From the IMG/VR virus record IMGVR_UViG_3300032893_000004, positions 62,001-126,000 of that record: a DNA stretch of 64,000 nucleotides; one strand, 5' to 3'. Shown here piece after piece: positions 56,501 to 64,000 of the stretch; position 1 is the stretch's first letter; each line of letters begins with the position of its first letter. The notes beneath the pieces were generated by a model, which saw nothing but the letters and a program-made list of their open reading frames with translations, did no database searches and was not told where the DNA came from. Origin of the DNA: a virus. The translations under genes and the position numbers were made by a program.

Positions 56501-58129
56501 TCACTCAACCGTGAAAAATTTTACGTGTGCCTGATTTACCGAATCGTTGACGACCGTGCAACTGTACGTTTCCCCAATCTTATTGAGAAATCCTCTAAGA
56601 TTGCGGGACCCCGGCTTGATCGGGGTGATCATGTTCAACATATCGACCTGGCCGTTGAACTGGACCGCACAAGGCTGATCGACTTCGACGTAGACCATTC
56701 GCTTGACGCCGGTGTAGAACGTGATAGTTCCTGGCGTGAACGTCTTGCCGTCTTCTTGCGGAATCGGTTGCGTCGAGCAGAACGAGATGAAGTTCGGCGT
56801 CGACTCCACCACTGTATACGTCCTCTGGGTCACTTCGCTGAACGTTCCGGTCACCTGGAACTGCATGCCTGGCATCACCATATCGTTCGCGAAGAACATC
56901 ACGTCGTTGGCGGTTGGACCCGGCGGATTCTCTTGCGTGGCCGTGAACGGTGTGCCAGCTGGTCGGATGCATTGAACTGTATTTCCGGAAATCCCGATAA
57001 CGATCCAAGTACCTGAATTTATTGCATTAAACGCATACGGAGGCGTGTCATAACCATTTTGACCGTTGATCCGCATGATATCGCCTATCTGAACGGCGGT
57101 GATATTCGGCAGTGAAACGTTGGCTGGCGAAACTGTAAAGGTGTACGTAGAGCCGGAAGCAGACACCGCCGAGAAGATGATCAGCGGATCGCCGACTCCG
57201 GACACTTGCGTTAGCACTCCAGCTGGAGTGTAATTCGTGAACGTGATAGTTGCATCGCCGGTACCGGACACTAAGGTGAGTTGACCGGTGAACGTGAATG
57301 CTGAATATGTGATCGTTGCGTCGCCGCTGCCGGACACGAGAGTGAGCATCCCGGAGGCAGTAGGCTGAGTCGTACCGGTGGCGGTCAACGTTGTGCCGCC
57401 TGCGATAGTGGTAGTTGCCACGAACTGAGCCAATCCTTGAGCGTATACTGCTCCGGCAGTAGCGTTGGCCGGACTGCAAGTGATACTGTAGGTGACTTCA
57501 GGCGCTGTGCCGGGCTGCGTCGTGATCAGAATTGTTCCGGCGACGATCGTTTCAACAACAGGATAGTCGACCGAATTGTTCGAGTAGACCGCTCCAGCGG
57601 TTGCGTTGGCGGAAGAAACTGCCCAAGAATACGCATTCAAAGCGGGCGCGCCGGTACCGACGGCAACCAAAATTGTACCGCCAGTGAGGGGAGCCGTTGC
57701 CTCAAAATTTTCGTTATTATTCGAATAGTTAGCTCCGCCAAATGCGAACGAAGCAACCGCGTTGTTGTTGATCGTGACGGTGCATCCCGCAAGATCGGAT
57801 ACAGTCCGACCGGTTCGAAAATTGTTTGTCGTGCCGGATTCAACATTCAGATGATAGTTCGAGTTCGGCGGGCTCTGCGGGTCCATCCCGATAATAGAGC
57901 TTCCGGTAAGACCAGACGCTACGACCGTCGAAAAGAGAGAGAACGATTGACCAGGTCCGATCATGATCTCGTTGCCGTACGGATTCTTACACCCGATCGC
58001 TTCCAATCGCAGTCGATAATCGAAGTTTCTTTGGTGAGGGTTGTCGGTCTGTACGCCGTCTGAATAGCACAGTAACGATGTGATAATACTCAGAATATTT
58101 TCAGAACAATCATCCGAATTCTGGTGCAT
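56501..58129 (-). CDS. Beta-repeat virion protein, 542 aa
   Basis: 542 residues, SD GGAG. The first 120 residues form a domain starting DDCSENILSIITSLLCYSDG. Residues 120-330 are beta repeats rich in Thr, Ala, Gly and Val: NATAGAVYSNN-, NATAGAVYAQG-, and three copies of a LTLVSGSGDATITYS-type unit (about 262-312). The end is more globular (RMVYVEVDQPCAVQFNGQVDMLN..., NLRGFLNKIGETYSCTVVND). This looks like a decoration, neck or whisker-type protein encoded between terminase and portal. No family recognised. Confidence 0.7.
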   Translation of the reverse strand: MHQNSDDCSENILSIITSLLCYSDGVQTDNPHQRNFDYRLRLEAIGCKNPYGNEIMIGPGQSFSLFSTVVASGLTGSSIIGMDPQSPPNSNYHLNVESGTTNNFRTGRTVSDLAGCTVTINNNAVASFAFGGANYSNNNENFEATAPLTGGTILVAVGTGAPALNAYSWAVSSANATAGAVYSNNSVDYPVVETIVAGTILITTQPGTAPEVTYSITCSPANATAGAVYAQGLAQFVATTTIAGGTTLTATGTTQPTASGMLTLVSGSGDATITYSAFTFTGQLTLVSGTGDATITFTNYTPAGVLTQVSGVGDPLIIFSAVSASGSTYTFTVSPANVSLPNITAVQIGDIMRINGQNGYDTPPYAFNAINSGTWIVIGISGNTVQCIRPAGTPFTATQENPPGPTANDVMFFANDMVMPGMQFQVTGTFSEVTQRTYTVVESTPNFISFCSTQPIPQEDGKTFTPGTITFYTGVKRMVYVEVDQPCAVQFNGQVDMLNMITPIKPGSRNLRGFLNKIGETYSCTVVNDSVNQAHVKFFTVE

Positions 58130-58151
58130 ATTTACTCCATCTCGTGGCTTG

Positions 58152-58162
58152 AAGATTAGGCT
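58152..58162 (-). promoter_or_regulatory. AGCCTAATCTT block between terminase and 542-aa gene
   Basis: Perfect consensus on the minus strand, 22 nt before the ATG at 58129 with GGAG between, and just after the terminase stop. Candidate late promoter -10 element. Confidence 0.6.
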
Positions 58163-60069
58163 TAGTCATCGCTACCCTCTTCGGTTCCAAAATCCCATAT
58201 AACGTTCCCGTCAGCCGACCTACCTTTCAGACCAGCGCTGGTGTCGCCGCCTTCTAGTGCCTGCCTCTTCTGGGTCTGCCAGTCCTGAAAATGTTTCTCT
58301 GGAGTCGGAGTCTGAACGAAGAACTGCTCGAACGGGTTAGGCGGCCCCTTCGGAGGAGGAGTGTTGACTTTCGACACTTTGTACAGGTTCTGAGCTTGGT
58401 ATCTGACCGAATCCGCTATATCAGCGAATTCACCGTCGTCCGGATCCTTCGTCAAGTTACCGAGTGTATCGAGTTTGAAGCAGTGCTCCGCGAACATCTT
58501 AATGAACAGTTCGGTCCTGTCGTGCTTGATGACCTTCAAGAATCGGCGGTTACGGGCATTGATGATTCGCCCGCGAACGGCCGAGATGCCGCCGAATACG
58601 TCCTTAGTGAACTTCTTGCACGGCATCCGCGAGTTCTTGAATTCTTTGATGAACATCGGCTCCGACGTGTCCGCGAACCACTGCACGATTCGGTACATAT
58701 CGCGGACTTCTATCGCGAGCGCCATCATCTGAGCAAATTCCAGCCCAGGCACGGAATAAGCGTCGACGAGCCACCATTCACCGTTTGGCATCTTGGCAGA
58801 AACAGAGATCGCGAAAGCGTGCGTAGTTCCCCAATCCACGCCCGCGTAGAACCGAATACCTTTACTTAGCATGAACTGGATCAGATCCGGGAAAGTAAGA
58901 CCTTTCGGGGCCGCGTCGCCGGTGTACACTTCCCACGCTTGTTTCACGCTGTACGTATTACCGGAGCCGTCAGCGGCGTCCACGAAGCGCGGGTACACCA
59001 TGCCGGCCGAAGACGGCTTCCAGCACATCAGCTGGGCTTCGGCTAGATCTGGGTCCTTATCGAACTGCGAGATCGTAAAGTCTATAGGCTTCCATAGGCC
59101 GCCCTTGTCTTTTTCGGAGCGGTGCGCCAGGCGAGTGCGGCAGACTGGAAGAAGCGGACACTTGAGGCATCCTTCGTACGCCTCTGTACGATCGTACCCT
59201 TCCTTCTCCTTCTCGATCAGGTTGGCATATTCCACTTCCGTGATCGTACGAAGCGGCAAGTTCTTGGCAACGTACACGAAGGTTTTTGGTTTTTCAGGCA
59301 TGTGTCGCTTCGGCTCGCACTTCTCGGTGATGTCGATGATATTCCATCGAAAGACTCGGTACCCGTTCTTCTGCGCCTTCTCCATCTCGCGCGTAAACAA
59401 GCCGCCGGGGAACTTGAGGGTCGACGTCTTGATCGTAACGGGATGCTGACCGTTGAATACTCCTGGGATGTATTCCGCTTCTTTGTACGCTCGAAGCTGC
59501 TCCTTAGAGCGTATCGTATCGATCTCGTCGATTGTGAAGATGTTGGTGTGAGCTGAGTTCGCGCCGGTGACGGTGCAAACGATGATCTTCATATAAGCAT
59601 CTTTTTCTTCAGGCGTGCCAGGGTTGATCTTGAGACTGATCTCTTTGGAGTTCGAAGAGTCCAGTTCGATCTTGTGATACTCAAGATATGGTCTGATCTT
59701 GTCGATGAACATGGAAATATAATTCTGGGCCGCCGTAGCTTGCGGAACGATCGCTGCCATGTGGGCTATGGAAGCCCCGAATTGAACCATCATGATGATC
59801 GCGAATGCCGCCTCCGAAAGTGTCTTGTACGACTCCCGAGACGAGATCACGATCGTGCTGGGCGACTTGTGACCTTCGTTTGCCTCGTACATCTTGTACG
59901 TGTCGTAGAGCCAGTGAACTGGGCTGGAGTTTGAATCGGGATCGACCCAAGAATCCGGGAAATCCAGATCGAGGAAATTATGAATCCACGTCTTGGCATG
60001 TTTTGGGCTCGTGAACCGCTTTAAGAAAGTCTGAGCTAAGTGTGGATCTACCTGAGACTTAGAGTTCAT
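58162..60069 (-). CDS. Terminase large subunit
   Basis: 635 residues. ATPase part: Walker-A-like STIVISSRESYKT (residues 71-83; the usual Gly residues are absent and the loop is SRESYKT) and Walker B NIFTIDEID with D181 and E182. A Cys pair CLKCPLLPVC at about 315 probably binds metal. Nuclease part: first Asp in YAGVDWGTTHAFAIS (about residue 422) and the last in FADIADSVRYQ (about 575). It translocates DNA into the prohead and cuts the concatemer. The deviant Walker A is of the type seen in some T4-like and jumbo terminases (R/SxxxxKS/T). Ends with a Pro/Gly-rich tail. Confidence 0.9.
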   Translation of the reverse strand: MNSKSQVDPHLAQTFLKRFTSPKHAKTWIHNFLDLDFPDSWVDPDSNSSPVHWLYDTYKMYEANEGHKSPSTIVISSRESYKTLSEAAFAIIMMVQFGASIAHMAAIVPQATAAQNYISMFIDKIRPYLEYHKIELDSSNSKEISLKINPGTPEEKDAYMKIIVCTVTGANSAHTNIFTIDEIDTIRSKEQLRAYKEAEYIPGVFNGQHPVTIKTSTLKFPGGLFTREMEKAQKNGYRVFRWNIIDITEKCEPKRHMPEKPKTFVYVAKNLPLRTITEVEYANLIEKEKEGYDRTEAYEGCLKCPLLPVCRTRLAHRSEKDKGGLWKPIDFTISQFDKDPDLAEAQLMCWKPSSAGMVYPRFVDAADGSGNTYSVKQAWEVYTGDAAPKGLTFPDLIQFMLSKGIRFYAGVDWGTTHAFAISVSAKMPNGEWWLVDAYSVPGLEFAQMMALAIEVRDMYRIVQWFADTSEPMFIKEFKNSRMPCKKFTKDVFGGISAVRGRIINARNRRFLKVIKHDRTELFIKMFAEHCFKLDTLGNLTKDPDDGEFADIADSVRYQAQNLYKVSKVNTPPPKGPPNPFEQFFVQTPTPEKHFQDWQTQKRQALEGGDTSAGLKGRSADGNVIWDFGTEEGSDD

Positions 60070-60517
60070 CTGACGGCAGACTGACGCCCGCTGCGGCGCG
60101 TTCTTTGCGCGTCATTCTTCGCAGCCGAGCGTTCAGAAGGTCTTCCTCTGTGAGAGTCTTGAGAGTGACGTTCGGGCCGGTCAGTAGTATGATCGACTGC
60201 CCTTTGCCGTGGCTGGCATAATAATCGCGGATCTGCGTAAAAACAGCCTGCCGGAGCATTCGCTCGTCAGCCACAGTTATCCAGATTATCTCGCCGAGCG
60301 AGTCGAGATCGATAGCCGACAGCTGAGACCGAACATCGAGCGCCGTACCGCGATCGTGCTTTGATACCTGGGCCTCCAGTTTGGCCTTGTCGGTTCTTAG
60401 AAACGTGATCTCGCGCTGAGCGCGCGTCATCGCATCCACGAACTCGCTGCGCATTCCGAACAGCCAGACGAGAAGATTGTACAAGCGATAGAACAGCTTA
60501 TTTTTTAGCTTCCGCAT
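60059..60517 (-). CDS. Hypothetical protein, 152 aa, next to terminase
   Basis: A longer frame exists from 60613, but the ATG at 60517 follows AAGGA and is preferred. N-terminal residues 1-24 (MRKLKNKLFYRLYNLLVWLFGM) could be membrane-associated or an amphipathic helix; a helical stretch with EITFLRTDKAKLEAQVSKHD follows. The end is basic (RLRRMTRKERAAAG). Overlaps both neighbours. No family recognised; possibly a terminase accessory protein. Confidence 0.6.
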   Translation of the reverse strand: MRKLKNKLFYRLYNLLVWLFGMRSEFVDAMTRAQREITFLRTDKAKLEAQVSKHDRGTALDVRSQLSAIDLDSLGEIIWITVADERMLRQAVFTQIRDYYASHGKGQSIILLTGPNVTLKTLTEEDLLNARLRRMTRKERAAAGVSLPSDEL

Positions 60518-61151
60518 TCTTCTTCCTTTTGGCATCGGACAGGATTTCCAAGATCTTGCCAGCGTCTTCGTCTGAGAGATCGTTCGAAGGTCCGACTCCG
60601 GTGAGACTGACATTGAGATTTTGCGTGTTTTCAGTTTTCACTTTCGAAACACGATCCTGGCCGGTGATCTTCAGAAGACCTTCGGCCACCTTCATGAGAC
60701 TCTGAAGAGACTCGATGTTCAATGCGCCGTCCAAATCTTTTTCGTTGCCCGTCTGAATGAATTTCTTCAGTTTATCTGAATGCTGTTTATTGGCAGCTAC
60801 GAGCATGTCAGACATCAGCTCCGTCGTCGCTACCTGGGCTCGCATGACCGTATCTCGCAGCTTGCTCTGCCTCTCCAACGCGTCCGCATCGCGAGCTGCC
60901 GTCCACTTATATCGAATTTGGGCATCTAGGATGCCGCCTAGAGGAAACGCACTGTTTAAACGATGGATCTCGTGGGCGTCGGACCCGTTCAGAAACAGCT
61001 CGAACATGTTCGTGGAAGTTACCGGCGACAGCGGGCGACCGCCGCCAGCGATGTAAGCTCTGAGGATCTCTTGATCGTCTAGCGATAGATCCGCCTTCGC
61101 AAGCTGGACATAATCGTCCGGGCGATATAGTTGTAGGCCTTTTTCTTCCAC
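60498..61151 (-). CDS. Probable terminase small subunit, 217 aa
   Basis: The start is uncertain: GTG at 61151 is chosen because it avoids overlap with the upstream gene, though a GTG at 61223 is possible. The N-terminal part has an HTH-like segment: LSLDDQEILRAYIAGGGRPLS, then MFELFLNGSDAHEIHRLNSAFPLGGILDAQIRYKW, as in terminase small subunits. It continues with helices (LRDTVMRAQVATTELMSDMLVAANKQHSDKL) and ends with basic Lys/Ala. Adjacent to the large terminase, separated by the 152-aa gene. Role: recognises the packaging site. Similarity is by pattern only. Confidence 0.55.
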   Translation of the reverse strand: MEEKGLQLYRPDDYVQLAKADLSLDDQEILRAYIAGGGRPLSPVTSTNMFELFLNGSDAHEIHRLNSAFPLGGILDAQIRYKWTAARDADALERQSKLRDTVMRAQVATTELMSDMLVAANKQHSDKLKKFIQTGNEKDLDGALNIESLQSLMKVAEGLLKITGQDRVSKVKTENTQNLNVSLTGVGPSNDLSDEDAGKILEILSDAKRKKNAEAKK

Positions 61152-61173
61152 ACCTACATTATACCGGAATTCG

Positions 61174-61515
61174 TCAATTGGCCGTGTCAAAGACCTTTTT
61201 GCCGTTGATTTCGACGATAACACGAGTATCGTTCCAGAGAATGTTTCGAACCCATTCGGCTATATTCCGGTACAGAAGCTTAGTGCGCTTCGCGTTGCTG
61301 ACTTTCCGAGCTTCGCAGACGAACGTTACCATCTGCAGATCCGTGTCGACCCTAGCCTCCGCTTTGGTAACATTTGGTATCAGCATCGGCCATGATTTAA
61401 GCTGGAGAGCCTGCGCCTCGTGGATCACGCCGGTGCGGATCGTCATACCTTTCAGCAGTTGCAACTGTTCCGATATCGTAGCTGTCACTGTGTCCCACTC
61501 CTTAGCGACGGACAT
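61174..61515 (-). CDS. Hypothetical protein, 113 aa
   Basis: 113 residues from the ATG at 61515, inside the end of the phosphoesterase gene (overlap 31 nt). The product is alpha/beta: helix (WDTVTATISEQLQLLKGMTIRTG), strand-rich middle (EARVDTDLQMVTFVCEARKV) and a helix (TKLLYRNIAEWVRNILWND) with a terminal strand (TRVIVEINGKKVF). No family recognised. Part of a co-transcribed replication/packaging stretch. Confidence 0.65.
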   Translation of the reverse strand: MSVAKEWDTVTATISEQLQLLKGMTIRTGVIHEAQALQLKSWPMLIPNVTKAEARVDTDLQMVTFVCEARKVSNAKRTKLLYRNIAEWVRNILWNDTRVIVEINGKKVFDTAN

Positions 61516-62540
61516 CTCGCTAGAACACGGTCCAGTATCGCTTTTCTAACGTGATCTGGTGTACCGGCCTTCTCGAAGTAATTGGCCGAGAACTTCGCAA
61601 AAGTCTTCGGAATTCCTTCAGATTCCTTAACGGTTACAGTCCGATCGATGTCAGTGTACGTCGAGTGGCGGCGGCAAAGCGACGGTAGCAGACGATCTAT
61701 CCTCTTGGCAAAATTGCGGCTACCCTTGATCTCAACATAAACCTTCGTGGAATCCGGTATAGTCTCGATGATCTTCTCGTCGAACGACGCGGACTCTTCG
61801 AGAAGTATCGACTGGAACGGTTCGAATACGTCAACAGGTGTCGGAGTAAATTTGGTCTCACCAGAAACGAGGTTGATCGAATAAACACCTTTCGTTTCGC
61901 CGATGTCTGACTTTGTTAGATGTCGAGGAGTGCCGATGCACCATACGTTTCCGAACTGCTGCTCCTTGTGAATGTGACCGGTTATGAACGACAAGTCTTT
62001 CGGATACCTATCCAACTTGAAGCCGTTCGGGGCATAGGTCCCGGATTCGTACTGCGACCCCTCAAACTCAGCGTGGCAAAATATCGTCCGCGCCCCCTCG
62101 CCGTACGCCTTCATCGCGGCTGCACGGAACGCTTCCTCATCACGTATGAAACCGATCGCGGCGGCGTTCTCGGACAAGAACACCGGATCCCGTCCAGCTA
62201 AGACGGTTCTCTCGTCGTAAACCGACATGGTGGAAGCCGATTCTTCCTGATTCAGATCATGGTTTCCTATCAGAGAAAGCGTGAGGATATTACTGCGATG
62301 TTTGCGAAGTTCGTCGTAGGCCCATTTCCAAAATTCCAGAACCTCTGCGCGAGCGATGCCGAAATCGTTGAGCTGATCTCCCATGAACACGATCAAGACC
62401 GGTCCGATCTCGATAAAGCGATATGCAGTCTGAATAAGAAATTCTATAAATTTTCGCGCTTCGGGGATATCCTGCTTGCGGATATGCATGTCTCCGACAG
62501 GTATAACAACAGCTGCCGCTTGTTCAATCTTAGCCGGCAT
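61485..62540 (-). CDS. SbcD/Mre11-like metallophosphoesterase (T4 gp47-like)
   Basis: 351 residues. The calcineurin-type motifs are all visible: GD17-M-H19, G54-D55 (MGDQLND), GN93-H94-D95, H in IFCHAEFEG and TGHIHKEQ. The order GDxHx-GDxxD-GNHD-H-GHxH is that of SbcD/Mre11/gp47 nucleases, which process DNA ends and pair with an SbcC/gp46 ATPase. The partner is not in the window. Located next to sigma factor and terminase, in a DNA-metabolism part. It may also act alone as a phosphodiesterase. Confidence 0.8.
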   Translation of the reverse strand: MPAKIEQAAAVVIPVGDMHIRKQDIPEARKFIEFLIQTAYRFIEIGPVLIVFMGDQLNDFGIARAEVLEFWKWAYDELRKHRSNILTLSLIGNHDLNQEESASTMSVYDERTVLAGRDPVFLSENAAAIGFIRDEEAFRAAAMKAYGEGARTIFCHAEFEGSQYESGTYAPNGFKLDRYPKDLSFITGHIHKEQQFGNVWCIGTPRHLTKSDIGETKGVYSINLVSGETKFTPTPVDVFEPFQSILLEESASFDEKIIETIPDSTKVYVEIKGSRNFAKRIDRLLPSLCRRHSTYTDIDRTVTVKESEGIPKTFAKFSANYFEKAGTPDHVRKAILDRVLARCPSLRSGTQ

Positions 62541-62841
62541 TTCCGCTCTCCAAGGTACGGTACCCTATAACAGCATCCTCCGGGCAGAGCACGAAGGCAG
62601 TCCCGTCTGATAGCCGCAATTCGTTTGCAGCCCATTTGGCAAGGCCGGCGTCGCCGCGTAACAGAACTGAGTCGCCGGCTCGCAGCTCGACTCCTTGCAA
62701 GTTGTAGTTCATGACCAGAACGGACTCCGTCACCGCAATCCGCTGAGTAATGCGAGCCATGCCGCCGATAACTTCGGCTTCGATCTTCTTGAACTCCGGC
62801 TTAACGATAGCCAGTTCACCCTTCTTTGTTCCGAGTGCCAT
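62530..62841 (-). CDS. Hypothetical protein, 103 aa (possible GroES-like)
   Basis: 103 residues, SD TAGGAGG. Predicted beta-rich: MARITQRIAVTESVLVMNY, then LRAGDSVLLRGDAGLAKWAANELRLSDGTAFVLCPEDAVIGY. The segment GDSVLLR..., with a late strand ending in a VIGY-like terminus, recalls GroES-type co-chaperonins (T4 gp31 has 111 aa), but the N-terminal match is weak, so this is only an alternative. Overlaps the next gene. Role unknown. Confidence 0.55.
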   Translation of the reverse strand: MALGTKKGELAIVKPEFKKIEAEVIGGMARITQRIAVTESVLVMNYNLQGVELRAGDSVLLRGDAGLAKWAANELRLSDGTAFVLCPEDAVIGYRTLESGNAG

Positions 62842-62849
62842 ACAGCCTC

Positions 62850-63941
62850 CTACTCGAATATACCGTATATCTCGCCGGTCTTCATCAACAAAACTTTCTT
62901 TTCGATAACCCTCAGCTTGTTCAGCTGAATCAGCAGCTGACTTCCAACTTCTTTGCGCTCTACGTGATCTTCCATAGAAGCTGGATCAGCGATCGTCTCC
63001 GACATAGGCCGGGAATACTCATCCTTGGCGTCGATAGAAACGACCTGATTAGCAGCAGCCTCGATCATCTCGATCTCCGAAGAAGTCGTACCCCCGAAGC
63101 TTTCAGCAACGAACGACTGCAAGTCCTCGTTCGAGATGTCGACGTTCTTCTGCTTAGCCTTCCGGGCGCGGTACAGGATGCGCTTATCCTTGGGCGGCAG
63201 CTTAACCAAAGTCGACGAAGCATCGTCATACATGTTCAAGCCGATCCTGCCGATCGCGACCGATCTGAAGACGGTCTTATACGGCGGCACGAAGTTATCG
63301 ATCGCTTCCAGCAATCCTTTACTGGCATCTTGAACCAGATCCATGTACTGAGCGTGCGATGGCGGTATCTTGGAGAAGAAGAGGGCCGTCCGATTCAAGG
63401 CGAGCGGTAGGTTGTTCTCGCACAGAAGGTGGCGTATCTCGACCATCTTGTCGTGCAAGAGGGACAGCTTACGCTTGTTCGGACCGCGATATCGCGAGAC
63501 TTCCTCGTGATCCTTCGACAGCACCCATTGGACGAACAGATAGTTGATGCGAAATCGATGGAGACGTTTGGATTCTTTCTCGCCGGTCTTCTTTTTCTCC
63601 TGGGCCTCCGCGAAATCATCCAAGATAGGAAATACTTTGTTGGAAAACGTGTCCTGCCGCTCACGAAAATACGGACGTATCGAAAGCTTGTTTCCTTTGC
63701 CACCTTCAGATTTGTCCCCCAGGATGAATTCTATGAACCGCCTGTACGTCTGGAATCCGTGCTCATTCAGAAGCAAGAGAGTTTTGAACTGCCGTTCTAG
63801 TTTGAACAGTTCGTTGAGAAGTGATCTCTGCGACTGTCCGTTCGATTCGTCGTTTTCTCGCAGAACCAAGTTCATCTCGTGGCGGAACTGATTGTACAGA
63901 TCTCTTTTAACGGTTGGCTCGGGCGGCTTGGCATCGCTCAT
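62850..63941 (-). CDS. Sigma70-family RNA polymerase sigma factor lacking region 4.2
   Basis: 363 residues, SD AGGAG. Residues 172-245 match region 2 (ENNLPLALNRTALFF, YMDLVQDASKGLLEAIDNF, then FRSVAIGRIGLNMYD). Residues 246-325 fit region 3 with the classic turn VVSIDAKDEYSRPMSETIAD. The chain ends at NKLRVIEKKVLLMKTGEIYGIFE, which covers only the first helix of region 4; the DNA-binding HTH 4.2 is missing. T4 gp55 also lacks region 4 and directs late transcription with one -10-type element. This factor is therefore a candidate for reading the AGCCTAATCTT blocks. The first 165 residues are a phage-specific extension. Confidence 0.8.
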   Translation of the reverse strand: MSDAKPPEPTVKRDLYNQFRHEMNLVLRENDESNGQSQRSLLNELFKLERQFKTLLLLNEHGFQTYRRFIEFILGDKSEGGKGNKLSIRPYFRERQDTFSNKVFPILDDFAEAQEKKKTGEKESKRLHRFRINYLFVQWVLSKDHEEVSRYRGPNKRKLSLLHDKMVEIRHLLCENNLPLALNRTALFFSKIPPSHAQYMDLVQDASKGLLEAIDNFVPPYKTVFRSVAIGRIGLNMYDDASSTLVKLPPKDKRILYRARKAKQKNVDISNEDLQSFVAESFGGTTSSEIEMIEAAANQVVSIDAKDEYSRPMSETIADPASMEDHVERKEVGSQLLIQLNKLRVIEKKVLLMKTGEIYGIFE

Positions 63942-64000
63942 GCGTTGATCTCCTGAACATCGCCCATAGTTCGGTATATTTCGCAGCGAGTATCTGCGTG
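63938..64000 (-). CDS. C-terminal fragment of a gene entering from the right
   Basis: The minus frame reads through from base 64000 to a TGA at 63938, giving about 20 residues (ending IYRTMGDVQEINA). The stop overlaps the sigma factor ATG in the ATGA arrangement used throughout the window. Too little is present for a family call. Confidence 0.55.
   Translation of the reverse strand, partial: HADTRCEIYRTMGDVQEINA

Noticed and set aside
61158-61163. TATAAT on the minus strand before the small terminase
   Set aside because: A TTGACA exists upstream, but the spacing is 21 nt and the TSS would leave no leader; not strong enough to call.

Overview
The window is part of the genome of a large tailed phage with a contractile tail (a myovirus, class Caudoviricetes, probably of jumbo or near-jumbo size). 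It contains a full set of head and sheath genes: terminase, portal, MuF-like protein, prohead protease, major capsid protein, tail sheath and tail tube. Several virion proteins are unusually long (924-aa sheath, 1309-aa fibre, 2191-aa internal protein). The host cannot be read from the sequence. Shine-Dalgarno sites are canonical and several promoters look sigma70-like, so an ordinary, probably Gram-negative, bacterium is plausible. No tRNA, CRISPR array, integrase or attachment site was seen.

Layout, from the right end (most genes are on the minus strand, so transcription runs right to left). 64000-61174: sigma70-family factor without region 4.2, a small protein, and an SbcD/gp47-like phosphoesterase. 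61151-58162: probable small terminase and large terminase. 58129-50350: beta-rich virion protein, portal, MuF-like protein, a GIY-YIG homing endonuclease, and a prohead protease fused to a kinase-like domain. 50353-40461: giant virion protein, small head proteins, probable scaffold and major capsid protein. 40361-39289: a two-gene plus-strand island. 39186-32362: an accessory or early minus-strand island (CYTH/TTM protein, membrane proteins, WGR-domain DNA ligase, DEDDh exonuclease, DUF932 protein, zinc metallopeptidase). 32369-19731: ClpP-like protease, neck and connector candidates, a second kinase-like protein, a lytic transglycosylase, several lysine-rich disordered proteins and an HNH endonuclease. 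19734-10880: Nudix-GNAT-VTC fusion, GP88-domain protein, tail sheath and tail tube. 10883-8690: a six-gene plus-strand island with a MUG-like uracil-DNA glycosylase and an Rrf2-like regulator. 8426-1: fibre and adhesin genes, a small zinc protein and a permuted NlpC/P60 enzyme.

Regulation is the most coherent new theme. Nine copies of a short block, consensus AGCCTAATCTT on the minus strand, sit at gene junctions 6-46 nt before a minus-strand start codon. In three cases the spacing from TAATCT to an ATG that has no Shine-Dalgarno is 7-8 nt, as expected if the block is a -10 element giving leaderless mRNA. The sigma factor at 62850-63941 stops before region 4.2, which would suit single-block late promoters. 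The two plus-strand islands instead start from sigma70-like promoters sharing TTGAC and TGGACTATNGGATANT.

The most unusual proteins are the Nudix-GNAT-VTC fusion (17494-19734) and the protease-kinase fusion (50946-52646). The latter carries between its two domains a segment nearly identical to the N-terminus of the major capsid protein. All calls were made by eye from sequence; no database search was run.
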